Both the position numbers and the translations under genes were made by a program. The notes beneath the pieces were generated by a model. The model searched no databases. It was given only the letters and a program-made list of their open reading frames with translations, and was not told the origin of the DNA. Of a stretch of DNA of 64,000 nucleotides, positions 16,301-23,819 are shown piece by piece. Numbering within the stretch: position 1 is the first letter of the stretch; every line of letters begins with the position of its first letter. The stretch comes from Falsihalocynthiibacter sp042445055. Its GTDB lineage: Bacteria > Pseudomonadota > Alphaproteobacteria > Rhodobacterales > Rhodobacteraceae. The DNA lies in the NCBI RefSeq assembly GCF_042445055.1, contig NZ_CP170339.1, forward strand, positions 2,666,001-2,730,000, read 5' to 3'.

Positions 16301-17875
16301 CTAAAGGATTAGCTGAACTAAACCTGCAACGCTTGCTGCAACAACTCCATCTTGAATTATCTTTTCTTTAGCTTCTGTCGAAAGAGATTCTCCTTTCAAC
16401 ATAGATTTCGCATTGGCAGCAAGAGTCACCATTGCAGCAACTCCCATACTTTCAGCAATGCCAGCGTCAGCTCCCTGATCGAGTATATTTAGAGTTGAAG
16501 TTGTATCAGCTGTCAAATCTTCGTTGCTAAACCCCGACGAAGAAAACTCAGAGGAATGCTCCGCGACTTCGCTAGTTATAAGGACGTCAATATTTTCGTA
16601 CTTCTCATTGTGTTCCCGAACATACGTTGCGTAATTAGTCGCTTTGAGTTGAACCTCGGAAACTTCGCCAGTCTCTACATTAATGATACGGACATCCGCC
16701 CCCGCGTGGTTTGTATCTTTAAACAACTCTACGATATATTCGTCACCATCCAGGTTCTCACGGTGCTGGAACGCAAGCTCGTGGTAAATGCCCTTCACGT
16801 TGTTCTTTAGTCCTGTAATTTGCTCGACAGTTAGTGATTGCACGTATTTTGACAGGTCAAGGTCACTAGCATCTGCAAGGCTGTTACTAGACCTTCGTAA
16901 GGCTTGCAAAACCAATTGTTCATCGTCGCTAAATGAAGGCAATTCCAATGCCATCAATTTCATAATGGTGGCGGAAACAACACCGGTCATAATGGGGCCG
17001 TTTGCTATCGACACTTTTTGCACCGCAGAAGGCTTGTCACCAATCTCTGTCAAAGCTTTGAGAAGCTCCTCCAGTTTACCTTTGCAATTATTAAGCCGAT
17101 TGAGTGGAATACTTGGCCAGTCCGCCACTTTGTCGATACAGACATCTAACTGTTGGACAAGTTCTTGAGACAGATTGTGATGCAAGGCATCCGCAGTAAT
17201 TTGATCCAACACAGCTTTTTGTTCGACACGCTCTCGGAAAGCTGTCGCCAACATCAGGCATGTTTCGACAAACTGTTTTTCCTGAGTATCCAGCACTTTC
17301 TTCTTACGTCTCGTACCGGTCCATTTGCCAAGCAACTTCGAGGACCCGTAATATGCGGCAATTGAGCTTATTGCGACTGCACCCAGAACAATCCAACCGC
17401 CGGTTGCTACGCTCCCACCAATCCAAGCCAATGCCGCGCTATTAAAGGCAGCACCGGAAAGTGAAGATATTGCAGTGCCAGTGCTCGCTGTTCCAAGTAA
17501 AGAAGCAATTGAAAATATTCCAACTGTTGCACCTGCGGCGCCTAGCTTTGCAGAAAGAGTTCTTACGACCTTTGCTGACGTCCCAGTTTTCTCAATTAAT
17601 ATAGCATCGACAAGGTCTTCGAGAGTTGTTGCGCTCTTTTCGTAGAAATTCTCGGGCGTATAGTCCGCATGCCTTAGTTTGTACTCAGCAATTTTTCCTT
17701 TTGCGGCCTCATCTACAGCTTGACCGCCTTTAATAGCCAGATTGCTGGCGTGGCTTCCTACAGGTTTGGCAATCGCCAATCCTGCCTTTCCGGTTACCTT
17801 TGCTAAAAAAAACGCTGAACTGCCCAAAGCTTTAGCAGCTCCAACCGATTTTGGATATTTGGCTTTGTCACTCAT
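16301..17875 (-). CDS. Candidate membrane-associated QxK nuclease-like effector
   Basis: 524 residues from the ATG at 17875 (AGGA seven bases upstream). N-terminal part: Ala/Gly-rich helix, then a long glycine-zipper hydrophobic region at about 108-180 (GTASTGTAISSLSGAAFNSA, AWIGGSVATGGWIVLGAVAI) ending in RRKKK. Middle: helical, about 200-345. C-terminal: a helix with E366 (KGIYHELAFQH), then D394 (GADVRII) and EVQLKA with Q409-x-K411, a pattern expected of a PD-(D/E)xK nuclease in the Mrr-like QxK form; after it a second Ala-rich helical stretch. The fold is inferred from motif order only. Lies between two copies of the HGG-gene region in an integrative element, where defence and conflict genes are common. 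Could instead be a non-catalytic scaffold. Confidence 0.6.
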   Translation of the reverse strand: MSDKAKYPKSVGAAKALGSSAFFLAKVTGKAGLAIAKPVGSHASNLAIKGGQAVDEAAKGKIAEYKLRHADYTPENFYEKSATTLEDLVDAILIEKTGTSAKVVRTLSAKLGAAGATVGIFSIASLLGTASTGTAISSLSGAAFNSAALAWIGGSVATGGWIVLGAVAISSIAAYYGSSKLLGKWTGTRRKKKVLDTQEKQFVETCLMLATAFRERVEQKAVLDQITADALHHNLSQELVQQLDVCIDKVADWPSIPLNRLNNCKGKLEELLKALTEIGDKPSAVQKVSIANGPIMTGVVSATIMKLMALELPSFSDDEQLVLQALRRSSNSLADASDLDLSKYVQSLTVEQITGLKNNVKGIYHELAFQHRENLDGDEYIVELFKDTNHAGADVRIINVETGEVSEVQLKATNYATYVREHNEKYENIDVLITSEVAEHSSEFSSSGFSNEDLTADTTSTLNILDQGADAGIAESMGVAAMVTLAANAKSMLKGESLSTEAKEKIIQDGVVAASVAGLVQLIL

Positions 17876-17994
17876 ACCCATTCCTAGTCAGGCTACGTGA
17901 TTTTGTCACGATGATTATGAAAGCCCACAGGTTTGAAAATCCTCACGTCGGCCGTTGGATTCCGCCCCTGAAGACCACCCCTTATTGCATAATT

Positions 17995-18249
17995 TTAATT
18001 TCGTTTAGTGCTAAGATGTGCGACGAGTTTCCGTATTTCTGCCATCTCTGCTGTTCGCAACCCGTGCCGATAATTTGGATGCACGGCACCACGCGGTGCA
18101 CCACCACCGGCGCCATGCAAGCGGCAGACGTTCCAACCTTGCTTAGAAGGGCAGCGGCACCTCATGCCAGTGGACTTCGCCATAGCAGAGCATCTCGGCG
18201 CATTTCTGAGCCTTTCGACAGGGTTTATGGGGTTAGCGTCACTTTTCAC
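17995..18249 (-). CDS. HGG-motif cysteine-rich protein of integrated elements
   Basis: 84 residues from a GTG at 18249, one base after the preceding stop codon. It carries RCSAMAKSTGMRCRCPSKQG and CRLHGAGGGAPRG, then HPNYRHGLRTAEMAEIRKLV. This cysteine pattern ending in CxxHGG with a GAPxGxxNxxxHG tail is common in short proteins of alphaproteobacterial prophages and integrative elements; the cysteines and His could bind zinc. Function unknown. A degenerate duplicate lies at 16046-16297. Confidence 0.7.
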   Translation of the reverse strand: MKSDANPINPVERLRNAPRCSAMAKSTGMRCRCPSKQGWNVCRLHGAGGGAPRGAVHPNYRHGLRTAEMAEIRKLVAHLSTKRN

Positions 18250-18250
18250 T

Positions 18251-18754
18251 TTACACCCCCATATGATTGACGTCACCAACGATTGCTTGCCCTCCCTCCT
18301 CAACCGTAACGCGCTCGACGCGGACTGTCTGTTGCGCCTTGGCTCGGTACTTTTTAAGGGCTGCCAATTGCGCCATATATGTGCGTGACAGCCGCGTTAC
18401 AGAGCGCTCGTAGGTCTCTTCAAGTTGCGGGTGCTGTGCGTCAAACATCTTTGAGGAAATCTTGCACATGGCGACGTGTGTTGTCGTAAGTTGGGTAATC
18501 AGCATCGATTCCAAAGGGTCATTCGGTTTCATCTCATGGGAGACAGCAAGCAGCAGCTCTTGGTAGCCTTCTCTCGAAACGCCCAGGGAATTAAGAGCTG
18601 CGGTCAAGAGGCCCCTTGAAGTTTCGGAAGTTTGCACTCCTAAAACTTCTTGCAACTGCTCAGAATACTTCAATTCTATTTGCAATACCCCATCTTTCAT
18701 CCCAACAATTTTTGGTAAGTTCGACGCCTTTTTTTTGGAAGTGAGTTTACTCAT
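18251..18754 (-). CDS. Conserved integrated-element protein, unknown function
   Basis: 167 residues from the ATG at 18754. The helical middle (LESMLITQLTTTHVAMCKIS, RSVTRLSRTYMAQLAALKKY) and the C-terminal VERVTVEEGGQAIVGDVNH are a pattern I have seen in proteins encoded next to HGG-motif genes in alphaproteobacterial elements. It is directly coupled to the HGG gene downstream (one base between stop and GTG). No catalytic motif is visible. Confidence 0.65.
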   Translation of the reverse strand: MSKLTSKKKASNLPKIVGMKDGVLQIELKYSEQLQEVLGVQTSETSRGLLTAALNSLGVSREGYQELLLAVSHEMKPNDPLESMLITQLTTTHVAMCKISSKMFDAQHPQLEETYERSVTRLSRTYMAQLAALKKYRAKAQQTVRVERVTVEEGGQAIVGDVNHMGV

Positions 18755-18878
18755 AGGAACACCTGCTTTTTTGCGGCGAGCCAGTGGTCCATTGGCATGT
18801 GCCACACCAAAACTCTGTCGCATATTATTTCTTCAAACCATTCCATTCATCGTTCCTTCTCTAGGTGAGTGGTTACTA

Positions 18879-19388
18879 TTAGTGTTCCGTTCCAGAACCC
18901 AACACAGGCTCTGAATCGGCTGTGACGGGTTCCAGTATGGAACCATTTATGGGCTTAGGGTTCTCTGTCGGAACCATGGACGAAGGCGACGGGACCGTTT
19001 CAGAACCGCGTTTCGTTTTTTGCTGCCAGCGTCTCCAATCATTGGTCGCTGTTTTTCTGCCTGAAACCACTTGCATTGGCTTGGTGGTAAGCCGCCATTC
19101 ATGGGCGCGTCGGCTATACCAATTGCCCTCTCGTTCAAGTGCTAGGAAGCCCTTTTCTAGGAGTTCGGCGTATGCGCGTTGAACGGTGGCTTTTCCGATA
19201 CCTAAAACTTCACCTGCCTCTGCATAGGAAAGCGTCAAAGTGCCGTTGTTGCCCCCGTTGTAGCGTGTGTGAAGCTCCAACCAGAGCCGCACCGCTGAAC
19301 CAGACAAATTGCGCCAGGCTGGACTTTTTAATTGAGCGTAAGGGAGAGGCAAATACTGCCCCTCCGATGCTCTCTTGCTCTTACCCAT
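18879..19388 (-). CDS. Winged-helix DNA-binding protein of the integrated element
   Basis: 169 residues from the ATG at 19388. An N-terminal winged-helix-like domain is visible (YLPLPYAQLKSPAWRNLSG, LTLSYAEAGEVLGIGKATVQ, RAYAELLEKGFL), resembling replication-initiator or plasmid-type helix-turn-helix proteins, followed by a disordered Pro/Ser-rich tail. The start overlaps the preceding gene by eight bases. Likely regulates or initiates element functions; no direct evidence which. Confidence 0.65.
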   Translation of the reverse strand: MGKSKRASEGQYLPLPYAQLKSPAWRNLSGSAVRLWLELHTRYNGGNNGTLTLSYAEAGEVLGIGKATVQRAYAELLEKGFLALEREGNWYSRRAHEWRLTTKPMQVVSGRKTATNDWRRWQQKTKRGSETVPSPSSMVPTENPKPINGSILEPVTADSEPVLGSGTEH

Positions 19389-19707
19389 CGAGTGAGCCAG
19401 CAATCATGGTTTGCGCGACGTTTTGGTTTCTTTTCAGTTTCTCCCGCGCTGCTTCTGCTGAACGAGGAAACTCCAAACCGTGCCAATCTGTGCTGTCCGT
19501 TAGTCGATAATGCGCGATACGCTCTGGTCCTTTATATTCCGTCTGAATTGGCCATTTATACTTGTGGCGAAGATTGTGGATGATTGCGCCAAGCCGCCAG
19601 CCCTTCACCTCGCCTATTTCGTCCATGTGGTTGATTGTGCGGCCCTGTGCTAAGGCCATGCAGGTCCAGTAAACTCGAGTGCGATTGCTGTGCCAGTGAT
19701 TAGACAT
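19381..19707 (-). CDS. Small conserved element protein, HTH-like
   Basis: 108 residues (MSNHWHSNRTRVYWTCMALA start). The stretch INHMDEIGEVKGWRLGAIIH followed by NLRHKYKWPI looks like a short helix-turn-helix with a wing, and is followed by YRLTDSTDWHGLEFPRSAEA. Genes overlap on both sides by eight bases, so it belongs to a tightly packed, co-translated set. Function unknown. Confidence 0.6.
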   Translation of the reverse strand: MSNHWHSNRTRVYWTCMALAQGRTINHMDEIGEVKGWRLGAIIHNLRHKYKWPIQTEYKGPERIAHYRLTDSTDWHGLEFPRSAEAAREKLKRNQNVAQTMIAGSLDG

Positions 19708-19891
19708 AATCGATGCGTCCTTTGCGAAGGGTCATAGGTTGAACGGAGTTGCTTTGTCCGCACCAGCGGAAGCGACGTTCAAAATGAGTTGCAGGAGAAG
19801 GGCATGTTGTGGCATCAACTGAACTGTTCAGGGTGGCAGTTGATGTCACTCGAAAAGCCCTAGCCCCGCGTGCGGAGTTGGGGTTTTTCAT
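19700..19891 (-). CDS. Very small coupled ORF, unknown function
   Basis: 63 residues. The ATG overlaps the AlpA-like gene's stop (ATGA) and its own stop overlaps the next start, so it fits into the run of coupled genes without a gap. The C-terminal half contains RFRWCGQSNSVQPMTLRKGR. Composition and spacing argue for a real gene, but no family is recognised and it could be a chance frame. Confidence 0.4.
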   Translation of the reverse strand: MKNPNSARGARAFRVTSTATLNSSVDATTCPSPATHFERRFRWCGQSNSVQPMTLRKGRIDYV

Positions 19892-20100
19892 TGTGCGGCC
19901 CCTATGCTGGGATCGACGCGTTGAGCGTCCAGATAGGCGTTTAGGTCGATTCCGTGATAGCCGATGCGCCGCCCTATGCGGATGAAGGCTGGCCCTGTGT
20001 TACGGTGTCGCCACTGCGCTAGCTTTTCGGTGCTGCCGAGAACGCGAAGCTCTGGGTCTTCTGGAAAGAAAATTCTGTCGTCGTCGTAGATTTTAGCCAT
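19888..20100 (-). CDS. AlpA-like helix-turn-helix regulator / excisionase-type protein
   Basis: 70 residues from the ATG at 20100 (AAAGGA upstream). The order LRVLGSTEKLAQWRHRNTGP, AFIRIGRRIGYHGIDLNAYL is the MerR-like HTH_17 fold of AlpA and excisionase proteins. AlpA-type proteins control integrase expression or excision of P4-like elements, which suits its place between the element genes and the integrase. Confidence 0.8.
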   Translation of the reverse strand: MAKIYDDDRIFFPEDPELRVLGSTEKLAQWRHRNTGPAFIRIGRRIGYHGIDLNAYLDAQRVDPSIGAAQ

Positions 20101-20167
20101 CGGTAAATCCTTTAATTGGATTGGTTGCAATGGCTAGAAAATGCTTTCATTGAGACATTAGGAATAG

Positions 20168-20318
20168 TGACCTAGGTTAAGAAAACTCCACTGTAGCTTA
20201 TCCCAGCACCTACGGGATTCTGACGCTTGCGTTGAATCGAAACGGGCAACTTTGAGATAATATGCATATATTTCATAATATTAAAGCTAGGTCATCTTAA
20301 CCATAGCCTGGGTTAGAA
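20168..20318. promoter_or_regulatory. Intergenic control region with inverted and direct repeats
   Basis: CTAGGTTAAG (20172-20181) recurs inverted as CTTAACC-A-TAG at 20296-20306, with direct variants CTAGGTCATCTTAA and CCTGGGTTAG beside it. An AT-rich palindromic block (TAATATG...ATAATATTA, about 20258-20283) lies between. The region separates the AlpA-like gene from the upstream 316-residue gene and probably holds the promoter and binding sites for the element's regulator or integrase arm sites (inference). Confidence 0.35.
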
Positions 20319-21263
20319 AGGTATTTGCCCATCGATTTCTTGAAAGTTCTGGATTGGAACTTTTTGCTCGCTTTCGTTTTCATCGTCTTCGTCGCCCGTG
20401 GCAGTCTTCGTCGCTCCTCCCCCTGGGTGCCAATTTGCAATCTTGGCCACCTCTTCAGCAACTGTTGGAGTCACAACACTTTCATTGTTGCCAAGTCCAA
20501 ATTGGACCCCATTGCCGACAACCCAATCTAACAATGATTGCTTTACGCTCTTATTTTTACCCGCCTTTTTCACGGTTTCCCACGCAGCAACTGCAGTTGC
20601 TAGTTTTGCAGAGTATCTTGGGTTATTCGCGTCCCTAAAGCCCTCTTTCAAACCCTTCCAAAAAAAGAATTCCGGATACAAACCTCGTGAAGCGTACCAA
20701 TCTTTCACATCATCAACAGCTAATTTGGTTTCTGACCAATCCGGTTCTTTCAGTATGTAAATCACATCATGCTCACTCTCCTCACCACCAAGAGACGTCT
20801 CAACATTTTGAATATTTATAGAATTACTAAATAGTTGAGGCGTGCCGCGTCCGACTAAAAATTGGTAGTTAAGCATTTCCTCTGTTTCAATTCTGCCGGA
20901 AACATCAGGAGTATTTTCTTCGATTGCATAGCTTGGCTCCCGTCCGCGTGTCACCACATTGGCACGAAGTTTGTTGTTCAAAACAGCGTTTCGGAGAGCT
21001 TTGAAAACAGCACGGAATTGGTTTGGCTCAAGCTCAACCTCTGGAATATCGCCATTGTAAAGAGCGCGGGCCTCCCAATCTTCGAACTCAGCGACCCTAA
21101 TAATTTTACTATTTGCTGGGTCGGCTAAATTCGAAAGTTGAAAACATCCTGGGTCTAAGTTTAGTGTCAAAAAAGAAGCATCAATGACTGACAACTCTTC
21201 TGATAGCCTCCAATAGTCTAAACCACCCAAACTGCCACCGCCTTCGTAAGCTGTATTCTTCAA
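20313..21263 (-). CDS. Conserved integrated-element protein, unknown function
   Basis: 316 residues, soluble. Recognisable parts are WYASRGLYPEFFFW, NNPRYSAKLATAVAAWETV, KQSLLDWVVGN and EEVAKIANWHPGGGATKT, a set found in proteins that accompany P4-type integrases in many proteobacteria. The acidic, Glu/Asp-rich linker near the end is probably disordered. It overlaps the integrase gene by four bases and is therefore co-translated with it. Molecular role not known. Confidence 0.6.
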   Translation of the reverse strand: MKNTAYEGGGSLGGLDYWRLSEELSVIDASFLTLNLDPGCFQLSNLADPANSKIIRVAEFEDWEARALYNGDIPEVELEPNQFRAVFKALRNAVLNNKLRANVVTRGREPSYAIEENTPDVSGRIETEEMLNYQFLVGRGTPQLFSNSINIQNVETSLGGEESEHDVIYILKEPDWSETKLAVDDVKDWYASRGLYPEFFFWKGLKEGFRDANNPRYSAKLATAVAAWETVKKAGKNKSVKQSLLDWVVGNGVQFGLGNNESVVTPTVAEEVAKIANWHPGGGATKTATGDEDDENESEQKVPIQNFQEIDGQIPF

Positions 21264-22498
21264 TACTCTCCTTCAATTTCACGGTGTCGGGTTAGATATT
21301 CGGACCAAGTCTTAGCCAGCGCCCTTCGTCGTTCCAACAAATCCGAACGCGCATAAGCTCGCTCCACGCTAGAGCCGACTTGATGCGCCAGCGCGGTCTC
21401 GGCCAAGTCACGCGGTGCATTAGCTGCCTCTGACGCCCAATCCCTGAATGAACTGCGAAAGCCATGCACAGTAAAGCCATCGCGTCCCATGCGGCGTAAC
21501 AACATCAGCATCGACATATTGGAAAGCGGCTTGTGTCGCTTTTGCCCCTCGAAGACATAGACCGACGCCATCGCCTTCAATGGCTCCAATATCGCCAGCA
21601 TTTCATCTGTGAGAGGGACGCGGTGTACTTTGCCGCCCTTCATACGCGCGGCTGGCACGGTCCATAAACGCGCCTCGAAATCAATCTCTGGCCAAGTCAT
21701 GTCCAGCACCTCGGAGGTACGGCTGGCCGTTAGGATTGTGAATTGCAGCGCCTTGGCCGCAATCGCACTGCGTCCGTTCAGTTCAGCAAAAAAGGCTGGC
21801 ACATCACGCCACGGCATCGCGTCATGGTGTTGAGGTTTCTTTTTAACGGTCGGCAAAACCTTGGCGTCACGGATTGCAGTTACAGGGTTTTCACCAGAGC
21901 GAAAGCCTTTCGACTTGGCCACGTCCAAAACAGTCTTGATGCGCTGGGCCAACCGTTTGGCCGTTTCATGCTTGTCGGTCCAGATAGGAGACAAACACAT
22001 CAGTATTTCTGGTTGGCCGACACTATCAATAGGCATCCGCCCAATCTTGGGGAAGGCATAGTCACGCAATGTGTTGAGCCACTGCTGGCCATGCTTGGCG
22101 TTCTTCCAGGTGGGTATACGATCGATGTGAACCTGTTGCGCAACTTCCGCGAAGGTCGGTATCTCCCGAGCGACGTTAAATCGGGGATTCAAGCCTTGCT
22201 TAGCCATTCGGCGATATTCAAGCGCACGCTCTCTTGCTTGGTTCAGCGTGACAATATCTGCTCCACCCAACCCAAAGTCAGTGCGAAGCGGCGCGCCCAT
22301 GCGATTTTTCTGCCCTTTGACAGTGACTCGCACAATCCAGCGCCGAGCGCCGGAGGGATCAACCACCAGATAAAGGCCCGCCCCATCACCATGGCGGCCT
22401 GCGCCAAGGGACTCGACAAGTTTCTTTGTAAGTTTTCCATTCAGTGCCGACAAGACAAATACCACCAAACATACCACACAGCGAAAGCATACAGGCAA
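21260..22498 (-). CDS. P4-type tyrosine integrase
   Basis: About 395-412 residues. N-terminal DUF4102-type arm-binding domain (GRHGDGAGLYLVVDPSGARRW), SAM-like core-binding domain, then the catalytic domain with R (TASRTSEV), H-x-x-R (HGFRSSFRDWA), H (LAHQVGSSVE) and the nucleophile Y in RAYAR. It ends in SEYLTRH. The first 13 residues are cysteine/valine-rich and atypical, so a GTG downstream of 22498 may be the real start. It lies 105 bases from the 3' end of tRNA-Ser in the orientation of an element integrated there. Confidence 0.93.
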   Translation of the reverse strand: MPVCFRCVVCLVVFVLSALNGKLTKKLVESLGAGRHGDGAGLYLVVDPSGARRWIVRVTVKGQKNRMGAPLRTDFGLGGADIVTLNQARERALEYRRMAKQGLNPRFNVAREIPTFAEVAQQVHIDRIPTWKNAKHGQQWLNTLRDYAFPKIGRMPIDSVGQPEILMCLSPIWTDKHETAKRLAQRIKTVLDVAKSKGFRSGENPVTAIRDAKVLPTVKKKPQHHDAMPWRDVPAFFAELNGRSAIAAKALQFTILTASRTSEVLDMTWPEIDFEARLWTVPAARMKGGKVHRVPLTDEMLAILEPLKAMASVYVFEGQKRHKPLSNMSMLMLLRRMGRDGFTVHGFRSSFRDWASEAANAPRDLAETALAHQVGSSVERAYARSDLLERRRALAKTWSEYLTRHREIEGEY

Positions 22499-22602
22499 AA
22501 TCGGCTGAAATCCAATTAAACCTTAAATTGCAACGATCTCTATGAAAACATGCAGTTAAAGCGGCTCAACGCGGGTGAGTTGAATATGGGGAAACGCCAA
22601 AG

Positions 22603-22625
22603 TGGCGGAGGAGGTGGGATTCGAA
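22603..22625 (-). other. Probable attachment site at the tRNA-Ser 3' end
   Basis: The integrase gene starts 105 bases beyond the tRNA 3' end and everything to its left is accessory, so the crossover most likely lies in the tRNA 3' half (T-arm and acceptor strand). I found no second copy of this sequence inside the window, so the distal junction is either left of position 1 or lost. Confidence 0.4.
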
Positions 22626-22692
22626 CCCACGGTAGACTTTCACCTACGTCGGTTTTCAAGACCGGTGCATTCAACCACTCTGCCACTCCTCC
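22603..22692 (-). tRNA. tRNA-Ser(UGA)
   Basis: The reverse strand folds into a class II tRNA: acceptor GGAGGAG / CTCCTCC, anticodon loop CTTGAAA with anticodon TGA, a long variable arm, T-loop GTTCGAATC, discriminator G and an encoded CCA. Serine tRNAs are frequent targets of P4-type integrases. Confidence 0.95.
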
Positions 22693-22945
22693 GACGAGGG
22701 ACGTGTTAAAGGTGGATTCGTGATTCTAAAACCCCAAAATGCTCGCAGAAATTCGCGCATTGGCTGAACGCGGTCTTTTCATGCGGCAATGCGTTGGTTA
22801 GAGTACCGGCAAATACGCGCCGTTGGCGTAATAAAATCAGGCGAATTGCGCTCGGTGTCACACTCACGACACGCGGGCGACGAATTGAAATAATAAAAGC
22901 CATACACTGGCTGGACACAGGACGCTGTGCAAATGAGGGCGAAGC

Positions 22946-23803
22946 ATGTTGGGACAATCGTACATTAAGATTGCATTGGTTGCAGTTATGGGGCTGGGAC
23001 TTAGTGCGTGTGGAGAAAACACGGGCACAAAATCCAGTCTGGAGGGCAAAGCCTCCGGTGGCTCGGAGGCCGCAGAGCGCGACGTTGAAGCGCCAGAAGT
23101 TTTTCAGGTGAATGAACAAGGGCTATGGGACGGACGTCCATCCCTAGGTGGCGTCTGGGTTGCGCATCCGACAGCCAAAGACCCCGAGCGTGTGCTGATC
23201 CGCAACGAAACCAACGGGATGTATGTAATCGGCGCCCTGTTCCGCAAAGAACGCGAAACACCTGGCCCGAAGCTGCAGGTGTCTTCTGATGCTGCCGAAG
23301 CCGTAGGTATGATCGCCGGCGCACCCGTCGAGATGACGGTAACCGCCTTACGTCGCGAAGAAGTAGTGACAGAAGCACCGATGGAGCCTGTTGAGGAAGT
23401 AACAGATGCGGAGGGACAAGTAGCGCCATCCGAGGTAACGGCGACAACGCTTGATCCGATCGCCTCTGCCGAGGCCGCGCTTGACGCGGTAGATGGCTCT
23501 GTTGCAACGGCCGCACCTGCCGCCGTGTTGCCAGTTGCGAAACCAGCGAGCGCGCCATCATCTGGGTCTTCTAAGCAATCCTATTTGCAGGTCGGTATCT
23601 TTAGTGTTGAAGCCAACGCAAATGCCACCGCCGCCAAGATGAAGAGCGCCAACATTGATGCGCTCATCAAGAAGCAAACAACACAGGGCAAAACATTCTG
23701 GCGGGTCATTGTTGGCCCTGCGAGCGGGTCATCCGAGAAGGATGCGCTCAAGAAAACCGTGAATGATCTCGGTTACACCGACGCCTATTACGTATCTAGT
23801 TAA
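22946..23803 (+). CDS. SPOR-domain lipoprotein
   Basis: 285 residues. Signal peptide with lipobox (LGLSACGEN) gives a probable outer-membrane lipoprotein. Residues about 50-135 (EQGLWDGRPSLGGVWVAHP through GAPVEMTVTALR) resemble a double-psi beta-barrel (RlpA-like) domain; a low-complexity linker follows, and a C-terminal SPOR domain (YLQVGIFSVEANANATAAKM, FWRVIVGPA) binds denuded peptidoglycan at division sites. It lies 16 bases upstream of the D-Ala-D-Ala carboxypeptidase gene, consistent with a shared role in cell-wall work. Confidence 0.82.
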   Translation: MLGQSYIKIALVAVMGLGLSACGENTGTKSSLEGKASGGSEAAERDVEAPEVFQVNEQGLWDGRPSLGGVWVAHPTAKDPERVLIRNETNGMYVIGALFRKERETPGPKLQVSSDAAEAVGMIAGAPVEMTVTALRREEVVTEAPMEPVEEVTDAEGQVAPSEVTATTLDPIASAEAALDAVDGSVATAAPAAVLPVAKPASAPSSGSSKQSYLQVGIFSVEANANATAAKMKSANIDALIKKQTTQGKTFWRVIVGPASGSSEKDALKKTVNDLGYTDAYYVSS

Positions 23804-23819
23804 GAAAAGAGGGAGCGCC

